Shown: positions 22,529 to 30,373 of the stretch, one piece after another
Position numbering within the stretch: the first letter of the stretch is position 1
Layout: every line of letters begins with the position of its first letter
DNA from: Actinomycetota bacterium
GTDB taxonomy: Bacteria > Actinomycetota > Aquicultoria > Aquicultorales > Aquicultoraceae
Direction of reading: 5' to 3'
Assembly: GCA_030017355.1 (NCBI GenBank)
Contig: JASEIR010000008.1
Coordinates: forward strand, 384 to 30,980
Length of the DNA: 30,597 nt
The notes under the pieces: model-generated
The model's input: the letters and a program-made list of their open reading frames with translations, nothing else
Database searches by the model: none
What the model was told of the DNA's origin: nothing
Program-made: the position numbers and the translations under genes

Positions 22529-23049
22529 GGTCAATCTTCTTTCGTAAATTTTTAATATGCACATCTACTACATTGCTGAACGAATCAAAGTTGAAATCCC
22601 ACAAATGGCTTAGCAGCTGCTCCCGGGTAAGCACCTGGCCTGCGTTTCTCATCATATACTCGAGTAAGCCGAATTCCTTTGTAGTGAGCAGGATTTCCTT
22701 GCCGCCCCTGGTCACTTTCTTTGTTGCAGGATTTAAAACCAGATCTTTTACCTTAAGTTCAGCAGGTAGCAATACGGTTGGTCTCCTAAGCAGAGCTCTT
22801 ATTCTTGCCGATAGCTCATCAAAATCAAAGGGTTTAACGAGATAATCATCTGCGCCGCTATCCAATCCCAAGACACGGTCTTCAACGTCATCTTTAGCTG
22901 TGAGCATCAAAACAGGAATGGCGATATTATAAGCTCTGACGTGTTTGCAAAGAGTTACCCCATCCACTTCTGGCATATCCTTCTAGCACCAGACCCTTTT
23001 TTAAGGCTGCTGCCAGTTTTTCTTCGTCTTCAATTACGAGAAGCCTCAT
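22467..23049 (-). pseudogene. OmpR-family response regulator with a deleted phosphorylation site
   Basis: The start is normal: MRLLVIEDEEKLAAALKKGL then VLEGYA. The next expected 27 or so residues, including the strand with the phosphoacceptor Asp, are missing. Reading jumps to MPEVDGVTLCKHV in another frame and continues intact through LTAKDD, YLVKPF and a full winged-helix domain ending GVGYRVKK. The junction lies at ATGCC (about 22972-22976), a word present at both expected edges, which suggests a deletion between short direct repeats that also shifted the frame. A product translated from the internal ATG at 22976 (169 residues) would keep DNA binding without phosphorylation. The kinase gene follows with overlap. 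Confidence 0.85.
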
Positions 23050-23299
23050 GATATCGTGTGTGCAACTCCTTGGGCGGCTCTGCCAGGCTCTGCCGGCAAG
23101 AGCGTTGTCGGTGTTAAACATTACGTGTTCTATTTTAAAGTATGTTTTGCACTAACACAAAGACAAGAGACATTTAGGCGCTCGCCATGCAACTTTCCAT
23201 GCTATATCGATGATACCAATGCTTAATATTTTTAAGAAAGGCTTACGTTATCCCCTGGTCTTCATTATAACTTCATCTTCGTTTGTTACTATGAGCTTA

Positions 23300-23331
23300 C
23301 TTTTGAATTGAATTAAATCTCAATTCAAAAG
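23300..23331 (+). promoter_or_regulatory. Perfect inverted repeat before the secreted acidic protein
   Basis: CTTTTGAATTGA (23300-23311) and TCAATTCAAAAG (23320-23331) are exact complements around an 8-base AT spacer. It ends 14 bases before the GAGGAG ribosome-binding site. It could be an operator or a 5' leader hairpin. Confidence 0.5.
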
Positions 23332-23357
23332 AATATCAAAAGAGAGGAGATGAGTTT

Positions 23358-23729
23358 ATGAAAAGCAAGCTTTTGGCTCTCGCTATTGCAGCAGTGTTTG
23401 TTCTTGGAGGAGGCCTTACTGCACTGTCGTATGCCAGTACAGCGCAAGTAAACTCGCCAAAGCCTCCAACCAAACAGCAATCAGTTTCGGCTACTACCGA
23501 TAAAAGCAAAGAAGTCACAGATGCAAGCGAGACGGATGGGAAGGACTCAGCTGCTTTACAGGAGAAGGCTGAGGAAGGCAATGAGGTCAAGGATGCCAAC
23601 GAGGCGTCTGAGCACAAGTCTGCAGCTGAGAAAAAAGCCGAAGAGCAGGAAGATAAAAATCTTCCAGGCGGTGGGCACCAAGACCCAGATGGGGTTAATG
23701 TCGAACACCAGTTTGAAGGGGTGGAATAA
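23358..23729 (+). CDS. Secreted, acidic, low-complexity protein
   Basis: The product has 123 residues. A signal peptide (to about ALSYAS, residue 27) is followed by a disordered region rich in Glu, Asp, Ala and Lys, and a conserved-looking tail, NLPGGGHQDPDGVNVEHQFE. The tail may be a real motif, as similar Gly-His-Asp endings occur in other secreted hypothetical proteins (from memory). GAGGAG precedes the ATG. It is divergent from the two-component genes and could be their old target. A strong terminator follows at 23802-23851. Function is unknown. Confidence 0.78.
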   Translation: MKSKLLALAIAAVFVLGGGLTALSYASTAQVNSPKPPTKQQSVSATTDKSKEVTDASETDGKDSAALQEKAEEGNEVKDANEASEHKSAAEKKAEEQEDKNLPGGGHQDPDGVNVEHQFEGVE

Positions 23730-23801
23730 GCTTAACTTGTATTCCGATTAATTTGTCAGTGACAGCTAGTTTTAAATAGGTTAGCTAAAGGTCTTACTTA
23801 T

Positions 23802-23851
23802 AAAGTGCGGGAAAATCTATACCACAAGGTTGCATTATTTTCCCGCACTTT
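23802..23851. terminator. Terminator with a 15-bp stem
   Basis: AAAGTGCGGGAAAAT (23802-23816) pairs perfectly with ATTTTCCCGCACTTT (23837-23851) around a 20-base loop, ending in a short T-run. It would end the secreted protein gene on the plus strand, and also sits directly after the stop of the small minus-strand frame at 23852-23983. Confidence 0.85.
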
Positions 23852-23983
23852 TCACACCCTTGACTCGCTCACGAAGTCAATTATATCTTTTACGGTTTGA
23901 GATGGGAATGCACGGTCTCTGCATCCCTTGGATTGGCGCGAAATCTCCTCAAGCAGATAGCCCTTTTTAACGATAAATACCAA
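23852..23983 (-). pseudogene. Small ORF or gene remnant ending at the terminator
   Basis: A 43-residue frame from a TTG start, containing KKGYLLEEISRQSKG and ending TVKDIIDFVSESRV. It reads like real protein sequence and its stop codon abuts the terminator hairpin, but it has no ribosome-binding site and its upstream frame is closed by a stop. It is probably the tail of a decayed gene. Confidence 0.35.
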
Positions 23984-24061
23984 TAGTTATGTCTTTGCTT
24001 GGTCTGGATAAGCAGCTACGCTAGATATACTTTTCAAGTTGGCGTTAGGGGGATTGCTTCT

Positions 24062-24835
24062 ATGAAAGTTAGCGGACTAAAGAAGATGGCTGATTTTTTT
24101 ACCTTACCGCTAGCCTCTTTTTTTAGGATTGCTGGTATTGGCAAAAGGATAAGAGGAGGTAAGCAGCTAGATGAGCTTAAGCAGCTAGATGAGCTATCGG
24201 GTAAGCAGCAGGGCGGTAGGTCAGCCCACTGCAGTTGCCAGTATAGCAACGCAGGTGGTTTCCATGAATGTATAAGTGGTAACGCTACAGGCCATGGCTT
24301 AAAAATCGCTGATAGATCTGATGATACGTTAACTGATAGATTTAATGACATGGAGGTAACTGAAATTTTTAGAAAAACACTTGAGGACCTTAGAGAAAAG
24401 GCTTTCTCAAATGAGAGTATTGCTAAAGCAATGCTTGGCTTAATTGATCTGCAAAATAAGGTTTACCCAGATGAGGCAATAGATGTAAGAAACATTTATT
24501 TTGTAAGATATGGAAAACAGAAAGCAATGGCAGTTGACTTTTACACCAATCTTTTCGACAAGCCAGAGTATGAAGACGAGCTTGGCTTATTGTGGCGAAA
24601 CGTATTCTTGGCTGATGATTTTTGGAATGCCGATTTTACCAAGGTTCGCATAAATGTAAGGGATAAGAAAACAAACAAATCCCTTGAAACAATTTCATGC
24701 AGTCTTGAAGACGTAAGAAAATACTTATTAAAAGAAATATCCCTTAGTGAATTTCGGAGACATTGGTCTAGAAAAAAGGCGAAAGATAGTATAACTGGCA
24801 AATCATCAAGCTCAAGAAAACTAAAGCGCGCCTAG
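24062..24835 (+). CDS. Protein of unknown function with a tandem hexapeptide
   Basis: The product has 257 residues and I do not recognise it. Residues 35-46 repeat KQLDEL twice, from an 18-bp tandem DNA repeat. A Cys/His-rich stretch follows (HCSCQYSNAGGFHEC, about 57-70), which could bind metal. The C-terminal 150 residues are charged and mixed alpha/beta (FVRYGKQKAMAVDFY, RINVRDKKTN), ending in a Ser/Lys/Arg-rich tail. The start is ATG at 24062 with AGGGGGA upstream; an in-frame TTG at 23999 lacks a site. Its stop overlaps the stop of the convergent CBS-domain gene in a shared CTAG. Confidence 0.65.
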   Translation: MKVSGLKKMADFFTLPLASFFRIAGIGKRIRGGKQLDELKQLDELSGKQQGGRSAHCSCQYSNAGGFHECISGNATGHGLKIADRSDDTLTDRFNDMEVTEIFRKTLEDLREKAFSNESIAKAMLGLIDLQNKVYPDEAIDVRNIYFVRYGKQKAMAVDFYTNLFDKPEYEDELGLLWRNVFLADDFWNADFTKVRINVRDKKTNKSLETISCSLEDVRKYLLKEISLSEFRRHWSRKKAKDSITGKSSSSRKLKRA

Positions 24836-26118
24836 GTTGTTTTAATAATCCTAACCAAGGCAACTCTTCGCTGCTGCATTGATTGTACCCTATAGCGTAC
24901 ACCATCATATACAACTTCCTCGCCTGGTCTTGGTATATGCCCTAGCCGGGCTAGAATCCAGCCGGCAACAGTGTCATATTCAGGTGATATCGGAACATTT
25001 AAATCAAATCGCTCATTAAGCTCATCTATTGGAAGTCTTCCATCCACAACTATCTCGCGCTCGCTAACGGCCTTGATCATCTCTTCTTCCTCGGTTTTGC
25101 CACCGAATTCGCCGACAATTTCTTCGACGATATCTTCGATTGTCACAATGCCAGCCGTTCCGCCATACTCGTCTAATACTACAGCTATGTGAAGGCGGCT
25201 TTTCTGAAGGTCTTTTAAGAGACTGATTGCTCTTCTTGTCTCAGGTACGTAGGCAACCGGTCTCATTACTTCCGATACTAGTGCATCCAGGCGATTTTTT
25301 TCAATGTAGTCAATCATGTCTTTTAAATGCACGGCGCCAATTATGTTATCAAGATTTTCCTGGTAGACAAGCAATCTTGGATGCCCGCTCTCTTTTGCTT
25401 CCTCGAGAGCATCCCTTATTGTTGCTTTGGATTCAACGGCTGCAATATTTGGCCTTGGAACCATTATTTGGCGAGAAACTGTATCACCAAATTCAAACGC
25501 ATGCCGGATTAACTCCTTTTCTTCGTCAAGCAGAGCAGAATGCTGTGTTACAAGAAGTTTTAGTTCCTCTTCAGTTGTGGCAGGTGCTGTGTCCTCCGGC
25601 CTCATTCCAAAGATTCTTATCACTATGTTAGTTGAGAAGCTGAGAATTCTTGTTATTGGGTAAGCAATGGTGCTAATCCATTCAATAGGCCACGCAACAA
25701 TGAGCGATATCTGCTCTGGTTTTAAAATTGCTATTCTTTTTGGAACAAGCTCGCCAAATACAAGCGTGATATAGGAAATGGCAAGAGTAATAAGAACAAT
25801 AGCAATAATATTTGCAGCTCCAGATAAAAATGGGATTTGCTCTCTTATAAAATTAGCTAAACCGCCACTAAGTTGTGCAGCGGCGGTGGCGCTGGCCAGG
25901 AATCCAGCCAGGGTGACTCCGGCCTGAATTGTAGCCAGAAATTGGCTCGGGTCTTTTAAAAATTTAAGGACTATCTGAGCTGCTCCAGAACCTCTTTCGG
26001 CCAGTGGCTTAATGCGGGTATTCCGGACTGAAATAACAGCAATCTCCGCTGCTGCAAAAAAAGCATTCAGTAAGATTAATGCTCCAATTGCTATTAAACT
26101 TATCAACAAGGGGCTCAT
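24832..26118 (-). CDS. CNNM/CorC-type membrane protein (DUF21, CBS pair, CorC_HlyC domain)
   Basis: The protein has 428 residues. A DUF21 membrane domain with about four hydrophobic segments (1-190) begins LLNAFFAAAEIAVISVRNTR. Two CBS domains (about 205-335) contain MVPRPNIAAVE and VVLDEYGGTAGIVTIEDIVE, and a CorC_HlyC domain (about 345-425) ends the protein. The family, often named hemolysin C-like, is linked to Mg2+ or Co2+ transport and resistance; the haemolysin name is historical. It stands alone on the minus strand. Its stop codon interlocks with that of the convergent orphan gene. Confidence 0.94.
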   Translation of the reverse strand: MSPLLISLIAIGALILLNAFFAAAEIAVISVRNTRIKPLAERGSGAAQIVLKFLKDPSQFLATIQAGVTLAGFLASATAAAQLSGGLANFIREQIPFLSGAANIIAIVLITLAISYITLVFGELVPKRIAILKPEQISLIVAWPIEWISTIAYPITRILSFSTNIVIRIFGMRPEDTAPATTEEELKLLVTQHSALLDEEKELIRHAFEFGDTVSRQIMVPRPNIAAVESKATIRDALEEAKESGHPRLLVYQENLDNIIGAVHLKDMIDYIEKNRLDALVSEVMRPVAYVPETRRAISLLKDLQKSRLHIAVVLDEYGGTAGIVTIEDIVEEIVGEFGGKTEEEEMIKAVSEREIVVDGRLPIDELNERFDLNVPISPEYDTVAGWILARLGHIPRPGEEVVYDGVRYRVQSMQQRRVALVRIIKTT

Positions 26119-26357
26119 TACTTCCTCGCTTTTAGCTTATACATAAAATATAAATTACCACAAAATAAGCCTGATTATAAATTCTTTTATGCCCTAATCT
26201 TGACGAACACTTTGCCGATATCTTGTAAAAAGTAAGCATAAGCTTATCAATAGGAGAGTATCTTGTTTTTTAAAGAAATCGCTAGCTAATAGATTGACAA
26301 ATCGTTAGCTTGACAAATAATATTATCATAGGTGGAGTGTCGAAACGGACCGGAAAA

Positions 26358-26957
26358 ATGTTAAATTGGAACTCACACTGGAGATTTCTATCAAGCTTCA
26401 TTGCCGTTAGTGCTTTTTTTGTTATGGCACTTCCTTCAGCGTATGCTCAGGATACTAAGCAATTGGTATACAATCGTTGCTCTGATACACAATCAGGGTG
26501 TCATTCAAAGACTAGGTGGGAAGGCAAGAAGAAGACAAAGAGGGAATGGGCAGCGATTGTTGATCGGATGGTAAGATACGGTGCCAAGCTTACATCAACT
26601 GAAGATGATTTGGTGGTCGAGTATCTTACAAATATGAGCAAGGGCATCAAAACACCTGCAACCACAACGACAACCAAACCAAAAACCACAGCTACGACTG
26701 TAAGGGTAAGGACTATCAGTGGCGCTGGTGAGCAATTGCCAGAAGATCAGCAGGGAGTATATGGTGCCGGTGCACTTGACGGGTTAGATCAAGCAAATGC
26801 CACGACCACCACTCTTCAAGCAACAACGACGACCACGTTAACAGAACAAGCTCACACCGGTATAGAAATGATTTGGTATTTGCTTGGCGGGGGAATGATG
26901 GTTAGCTCGGGCTTAGCCTTAAGAAATAAAGATCGCCAGCTTAGCAGGAAAGATTGA
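26358..26957 (+). CDS. Surface-anchored cytochrome-like protein with sortase signal
   Basis: The product has 199 residues. A signal peptide ends at PSAYAQ (residue 31). The small domain at about 32-95 has the layout of a monoheme cytochrome c (NRC, then GCH, then WAAIVDRMVRYGAKLT with a possible Met71 ligand), but the spacing is CX6CH (C41, C48, H49) rather than CX2CH. A Thr-rich linker follows (about 100-165), then QAHTG (164-168), a hydrophobic stretch and a charged tail, which is a cell-wall sorting signal close to LAxTG. The sortase gene is convergent, two bases away. The start is ATG at 26358, after a weak GGACCGGAA; upstream in-frame TTG and GTG codons are alternatives. Heme binding is uncertain because of the spacing. 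Confidence 0.8.
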   Translation: MLNWNSHWRFLSSFIAVSAFFVMALPSAYAQDTKQLVYNRCSDTQSGCHSKTRWEGKKKTKREWAAIVDRMVRYGAKLTSTEDDLVVEYLTNMSKGIKTPATTTTTKPKTTATTVRVRTISGAGEQLPEDQQGVYGAGALDGLDQANATTTTLQATTTTTLTEQAHTGIEMIWYLLGGGMMVSSGLALRNKDRQLSRKD

Positions 26958-26959
26958 TC

Positions 26960-28345
26960 TTATTGTGGCTGCAATCTATACGGCATGTTGTTGATATCAA
27001 GCCCATTTGTGGGCTTTTTATTTTTTAACCTCTTTATCCCAGCAATTGCCTCTTTGCAATTGGGGTCATAGGTTAAAGCATTGTTATAGTTTTCAATTGC
27101 TAAATCGTCTCTACCTAACTTTTCATATACTTTTGCTCCTTGTACATACATATCTGTGGCGAAGTAAAAGATGCTTTTCCCTCTTTCAAAAATACCGGCT
27201 GCTTCCTTGTATTTGCCTTCTGCAATGTAGAGATTGCCAAGGTCAAGATATGGTATTGGACTGATCTCAGCGTACTCGCTTGATTTGCCTTCATGAGCAC
27301 GTATCTTTTGCCAGAGGCCTTCTTTTATCTTGCTAATTTCCTTGCTGAGGCGTTCCACATCAGTTGAATCAGGCCTTATCAACTCAGCCTTTTTAAGCGC
27401 ACGATAGGCTTCAGCGTACCTGTTTAAAGCCAGATATGTTTCTGAAAGCATGATATAAGCATGTTCATCTAAAGGATTTTTTTCAATCATTGCTTTGGCT
27501 TTTACAAGGTCTTGGCGCAATTGCTCCAAGCTTTTTACTTTACTTTTAGGGGTTCCATTTTTTTCCTTCTTATTTATTATTTGTTTGACTGCTCTAATAA
27601 CATCGATGTGCTTGGGCTTGCTGCTTACCAGGACACCAACAACGTTTAATCTTGTTCGAGCGCTATATTTTGGGTTGCAAGTTGTAAGTGTAACTCGTGG
27701 GTCGGCTGTTGGCATTAGCGTTGAGACATTCTTTGGATCAACAACAAGCATATTCTCAACACGATACTCGTATTGGTAATCAATTGTTTCAAGTATTATT
27801 AAATCGCCTCTGACTAGCTCGTCAAGCCTGTTAAATGGATGCGTATACGTAACTCTATGACCAGCAATTCCAACATTCCCTCTATCACCCGGATTTGCCG
27901 TTCCAATATAGTGACCTGGCCCAAGCTTTAAGATATCGGGGGAGGTTCCTTCAAGGACAACCTGGTTTACGCCAATCTTCGGGATGATAATTTTTGTTTT
28001 TGGGAATGGCTTCCTTTTTTCTTTGCTTTTGCTTTTAGCTAAACCTTTGTTTGTGTGAAGATTACTTATTATCTCCTCTTCTCTTGGCAGTTGCCCCTTA
28101 AGTATAAGCCGATCTTGGCGCTCTTGCAGTTTCTTGGCCTGCTCCTTCTGTTCACTTGCTTGTAAATCCCAATCTCTTGACAGCTGTCTGGCTGTAAAGT
28201 ATCCATAGGCTTCTGTGATAAAGGGGAATGCGATGGTTATGATGCCAAATATGATAAGAAGGTTAGATATTTTCCTTCTCAGCTTGCTAGCAGTTTCCAA
28301 TTTTTGATTTGATTCAATTGAATTCTTTTTGCCGCTTTTTGGCAT
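26960..28345 (-). CDS. Sortase fused to C-terminal TPR repeats
   Basis: The protein is 461 residues. A membrane anchor lies at about 26-48, a charged coiled-coil linker at 60-110 and the sortase domain at about 118-245, with catalytic H163 (AGHRVT), C223 (TLTTCNP) and R232 (ARTRL). TLTTC and the overall shape fit class E, the actinobacterial housekeeping type that prefers LAxTG. From about 270 to 445, TPR-like repeats follow (NPLDEHAYIMLSETYLAL, and later YLDLGNLYIAEGKYKEAAGI). Sortases normally end after the catalytic domain, so this fusion is unusual. The start is ATG at 28345 with AGGGGT upstream; a GTG at 28378 is possible. The neighbouring sorting-signal protein is the likely substrate. 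Confidence 0.92.
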   Translation of the reverse strand: MPKSGKKNSIESNQKLETASKLRRKISNLLIIFGIITIAFPFITEAYGYFTARQLSRDWDLQASEQKEQAKKLQERQDRLILKGQLPREEEIISNLHTNKGLAKSKSKEKRKPFPKTKIIIPKIGVNQVVLEGTSPDILKLGPGHYIGTANPGDRGNVGIAGHRVTYTHPFNRLDELVRGDLIILETIDYQYEYRVENMLVVDPKNVSTLMPTADPRVTLTTCNPKYSARTRLNVVGVLVSSKPKHIDVIRAVKQIINKKEKNGTPKSKVKSLEQLRQDLVKAKAMIEKNPLDEHAYIMLSETYLALNRYAEAYRALKKAELIRPDSTDVERLSKEISKIKEGLWQKIRAHEGKSSEYAEISPIPYLDLGNLYIAEGKYKEAAGIFERGKSIFYFATDMYVQGAKVYEKLGRDDLAIENYNNALTYDPNCKEAIAGIKRLKNKKPTNGLDINNMPYRLQPQ

Positions 28346-28498
28346 GCTTTGACCCCTGTTATAAATGCATTCTGTCACCAGCTTATCTAAAAAATAAGCA
28401 TCAATCTATACCGAAAATTACCCTTACTAGCTCGTCATGTTCTTCTCGCCCCCACTTGCACGACCCTTCACTTCGCTTATTTTCATACCTTCAGTTGG

Positions 28499-28599
28499 TG
28501 CCACTTTTAGTGGCATGGATGTCTACTTTAGAAGTTGCTTAGTATGGTTAACAGTCAATAATTAACAGTCAATACTTCATCTTGCGCATACCTTATAAT
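28499..28599 (+). promoter_or_regulatory. Repeats and candidate -10 before the Cas4-like gene
   Basis: TGCCAC/GTGGCA (28499-28504 and 28510-28515) form a 6-bp stem with a 5-base loop. TTAACAGTCAATA occurs twice in tandem (28548-28560, 28562-28574). A TATAAT follows at 28594-28599, about 38 bases before the gene start. No clear -35 was seen. The tandem repeat could be an activator site; this is inference. Confidence 0.4.
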
Positions 28600-28636
28600 A
28601 ATAGGCATATTTCCAAATAATGGTATTTATGTTAGT

Positions 28637-29431
28637 ATGACGGCAGTGGTTTGCTCACTTATAGAGGAGAGATCTGTATTGGGTTTGGTTGGTTTTAAAT
28701 GTAGCAAGGCTTCAAGGAAACATGATAGAGAAAGATTTGTGTCTTTTAAAGAATGCATTGCCTGCGCAGAGACCACTATAAACGAGTGTCACTTTACCGC
28801 GCCAATAATCAAAGCAATGGTACAAAGAGAGAAGGAGGAACGAGAAGGGATAACTGTAACACAGCTATCAGGCTGCCTCAGAGAATCATATTTAAGCTAT
28901 AAATATGATTACTATGCGGATCTTGAACAATTATATTTTGCATTTAGGGGAGAGCTAGCGCACCTAATAATAGAGAGGTATCAGGAAGAAGATTCAATAG
29001 CAGAGCAAAGATTCTACCGCGAATACAACGGTATTCGAATATCAGGCAAGCCCGACATTATCCTTCCCGCCAAGAAGTTAATCAGAGACTATAAAACGGC
29101 AAAAGAAGTTCCTCGGTTTAGCTATCCTTTTAGAAATCATACTCAGCAGGTAAACCTTTATGCATGGCTAGTTCCGTATGAAATAGATCGGCTGCAGGTA
29201 ATTTACTTGGACATGAAAGGTGTTAAAATCTGCGATGCTCCAATCTGGAGCAAGCGAGAAATTGAAGAGGTTCTTGAGAAGAAACTGCCAGTGCTTGACA
29301 AAGCTTTTAAAGATAATATCGTGCCACCAGCTGATTTTGAAAACTGGCAATGCAATGGCTGGTGCAATGTAAAGTCCATCTGCCGCGAGCTTTATGAGAA
29401 AGAGCTCATAGAAAGGTTAAGCGTAAGCTAG
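28637..29431 (+). CDS. Cas4/RecB-like PD-(D/E)XK nuclease with an N-terminal Cys motif
   Basis: The product has 264 residues. The nuclease core shows H109 (RGELAHL), D140 (SGKPDII), DYK at 151-153 and the Q171/Y175 motif (QVNLYAW), in the order seen in Cas4, Dna2 and RecB. Four cysteines are placed as in the Cas4 [4Fe-4S] cluster: C80 before the core, and C239, C243 and C249 after it. An extra N-terminal region has C22, C40, C43 and C51, perhaps a zinc site. Cas4 exonucleases act in CRISPR adaptation, but related stand-alone proteins occur in genomes without CRISPR, and no array or other cas gene lies here. No good ribosome-binding site precedes the ATG at 28637, but the N-terminal cysteines support that start. 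Confidence 0.87.
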   Translation: MTAVVCSLIEERSVLGLVGFKCSKASRKHDRERFVSFKECIACAETTINECHFTAPIIKAMVQREKEEREGITVTQLSGCLRESYLSYKYDYYADLEQLYFAFRGELAHLIIERYQEEDSIAEQRFYREYNGIRISGKPDIILPAKKLIRDYKTAKEVPRFSYPFRNHTQQVNLYAWLVPYEIDRLQVIYLDMKGVKICDAPIWSKREIEEVLEKKLPVLDKAFKDNIVPPADFENWQCNGWCNVKSICRELYEKELIERLSVS

Positions 29432-29479
29432 GAACGCTGCACTAGGGCCTCCTTGTTTTTACACAGTTTATGTTTATCT

Positions 29480-30031
29480 ATGGCGGGTAGAACAGGATTA
29501 AGAGAAAGTCGCGCAAAAGAGGTGTTTGAGGTGGCTAGACCAGAGGATTTTGATCTTGCAGATGAAGAGACACCGGTGACGGATGATGAGGTAACAGAGA
29601 TGGTTGAGCAAATCTTTGCAGCTGACGACAGAGTCGATAATACTTACATAGAGGTTACAACTGAGAACGGTGTTGTTTATCTTGAAGGAGCGGTAGGTAC
29701 TCAGGAAGAAAGCGAGATGGCGGAAAGTCTTCTCGACAATATCGAAGGCATACAGTATGTTGTCAACAACCTTCAAGTACTCTTATCCGGCTTCACGGCG
29801 GAATCACTGCTTGGTTTTCCAGAAGAGGAAGAGGAATTTGAGGACTTGGAGGTATTGCCAGCGGATGAGGATTTAGTATCTGAAGATTTTATGGAGGCAA
29901 TTGAGGAGGGAAAGGCCTACGTCCCACCTAACGAACCCATGTTTCCAACCGAACGTGCGGATGCTGCTAAACGTATGCGTGAAAGAAGGGCACAAGAGGA
30001 GACCACTGGCGAGGCACCAGATATGTTATAA
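29480..30031 (+). CDS. BON-domain protein
   Basis: The product has 183 residues and is strongly acidic. A BON domain at about 40-100 is recognisable by VTTENGVVYLEGAVGTQEES followed by IEGIQYVVNNLQV. BON domains bind phospholipid or polysaccharide and are often found in envelope stress proteins. There is no signal peptide or membrane segment, so this one is probably cytoplasmic. The rest is low-complexity, rich in Glu and Asp. The start is ATG at 29480, without a strong RBS; an in-frame TTG at 29453 adds nine residues. It follows the nuclease gene by about 50 bases and is ended by the hairpin at 30037. Confidence 0.78.
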   Translation: MAGRTGLRESRAKEVFEVARPEDFDLADEETPVTDDEVTEMVEQIFAADDRVDNTYIEVTTENGVVYLEGAVGTQEESEMAESLLDNIEGIQYVVNNLQVLLSGFTAESLLGFPEEEEEFEDLEVLPADEDLVSEDFMEAIEEGKAYVPPNEPMFPTERADAAKRMRERRAQEETTGEAPDML

Positions 30032-30036
30032 TCTTA

Positions 30037-30065
30037 ATGCACGGATCACGATCCGTGCATCTTTT
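30037..30065 (+). terminator. Terminator after the BON-domain gene
   Basis: ATGCACGGATC (30037-30047) pairs with GATCCGTGCAT (30050-30060), followed by CTTTT. It lies six bases after the stop codon. Confidence 0.85.
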
Positions 30066-30147
30066 GGAAGTTGGAGATAGATTTACATATTTTTATCTAG
30101 TCTCCAGTGAGGGCCGAAGGGCCGTTCTAGTTTCTAATATCTATAAT

Positions 30148-30223
30148 GCGCCCGTAGCTCAGGGGATAGAGCGTTGGTCTCCGGAACCAAAGGTCAGGCG
30201 TTCGAATCGCCTCGGGCGCACCA
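30148..30223 (+). tRNA. tRNA-Arg (anticodon CCG)
   Basis: A full cloverleaf. Acceptor GCGCCCG pairs with CGGGCGC; the D arm is GCTC/GAGC; the anticodon stem TTGGT/ACCAA encloses loop CTCCGGA with anticodon CCG; the T arm is AGGCG/CGCCT with TTCGAAT. The discriminator A and an encoded CCA end the gene at 30223. It reads Arg codon CGG. Confidence 0.97.
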
Positions 30224-30246
30224 TAGTTTAGCACCGCACATAGTTT

Positions 30247-30279
30247 AGCACTTCAGAAAATGGCTGCAGTGCTCTTTTT
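30247..30279 (+). terminator. Terminator after the tRNA
   Basis: AGCACT (30247-30252) and AGTGCT (30268-30273), extended inward by CAG/CTG, form a stem followed by CTTTTT. Between it and the tRNA the 13-mer CATAGTTTAGCAC occurs twice (30222-30234 and 30239-30251). The first copy starts in the tRNA 3' CCA, so the duplication touches the tRNA end. Confidence 0.75.
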
Positions 30280-30373
30280 ATTATCGGTCAAGAACACCTA
30301 GCGAAGGGGTCCTTAATCCTAGGGGAGCCTCTTTCCAAGGATAATGCCATAAATCATACCATGCCACGCCACG

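Noticed and set aside
28548..28574. CRISPR-like repeats
   Set aside because: Only two 13-bp copies in tandem without a spacer.
28637..29431. CRISPR-associated Cas4
   Set aside because: No repeat-spacer array or other cas gene in the window; called Cas4-like only.
30037..30231. 64-residue open frame over the tRNA
   Set aside because: It overlaps the terminator and the tRNA-Arg gene, which fully explain the sequence.
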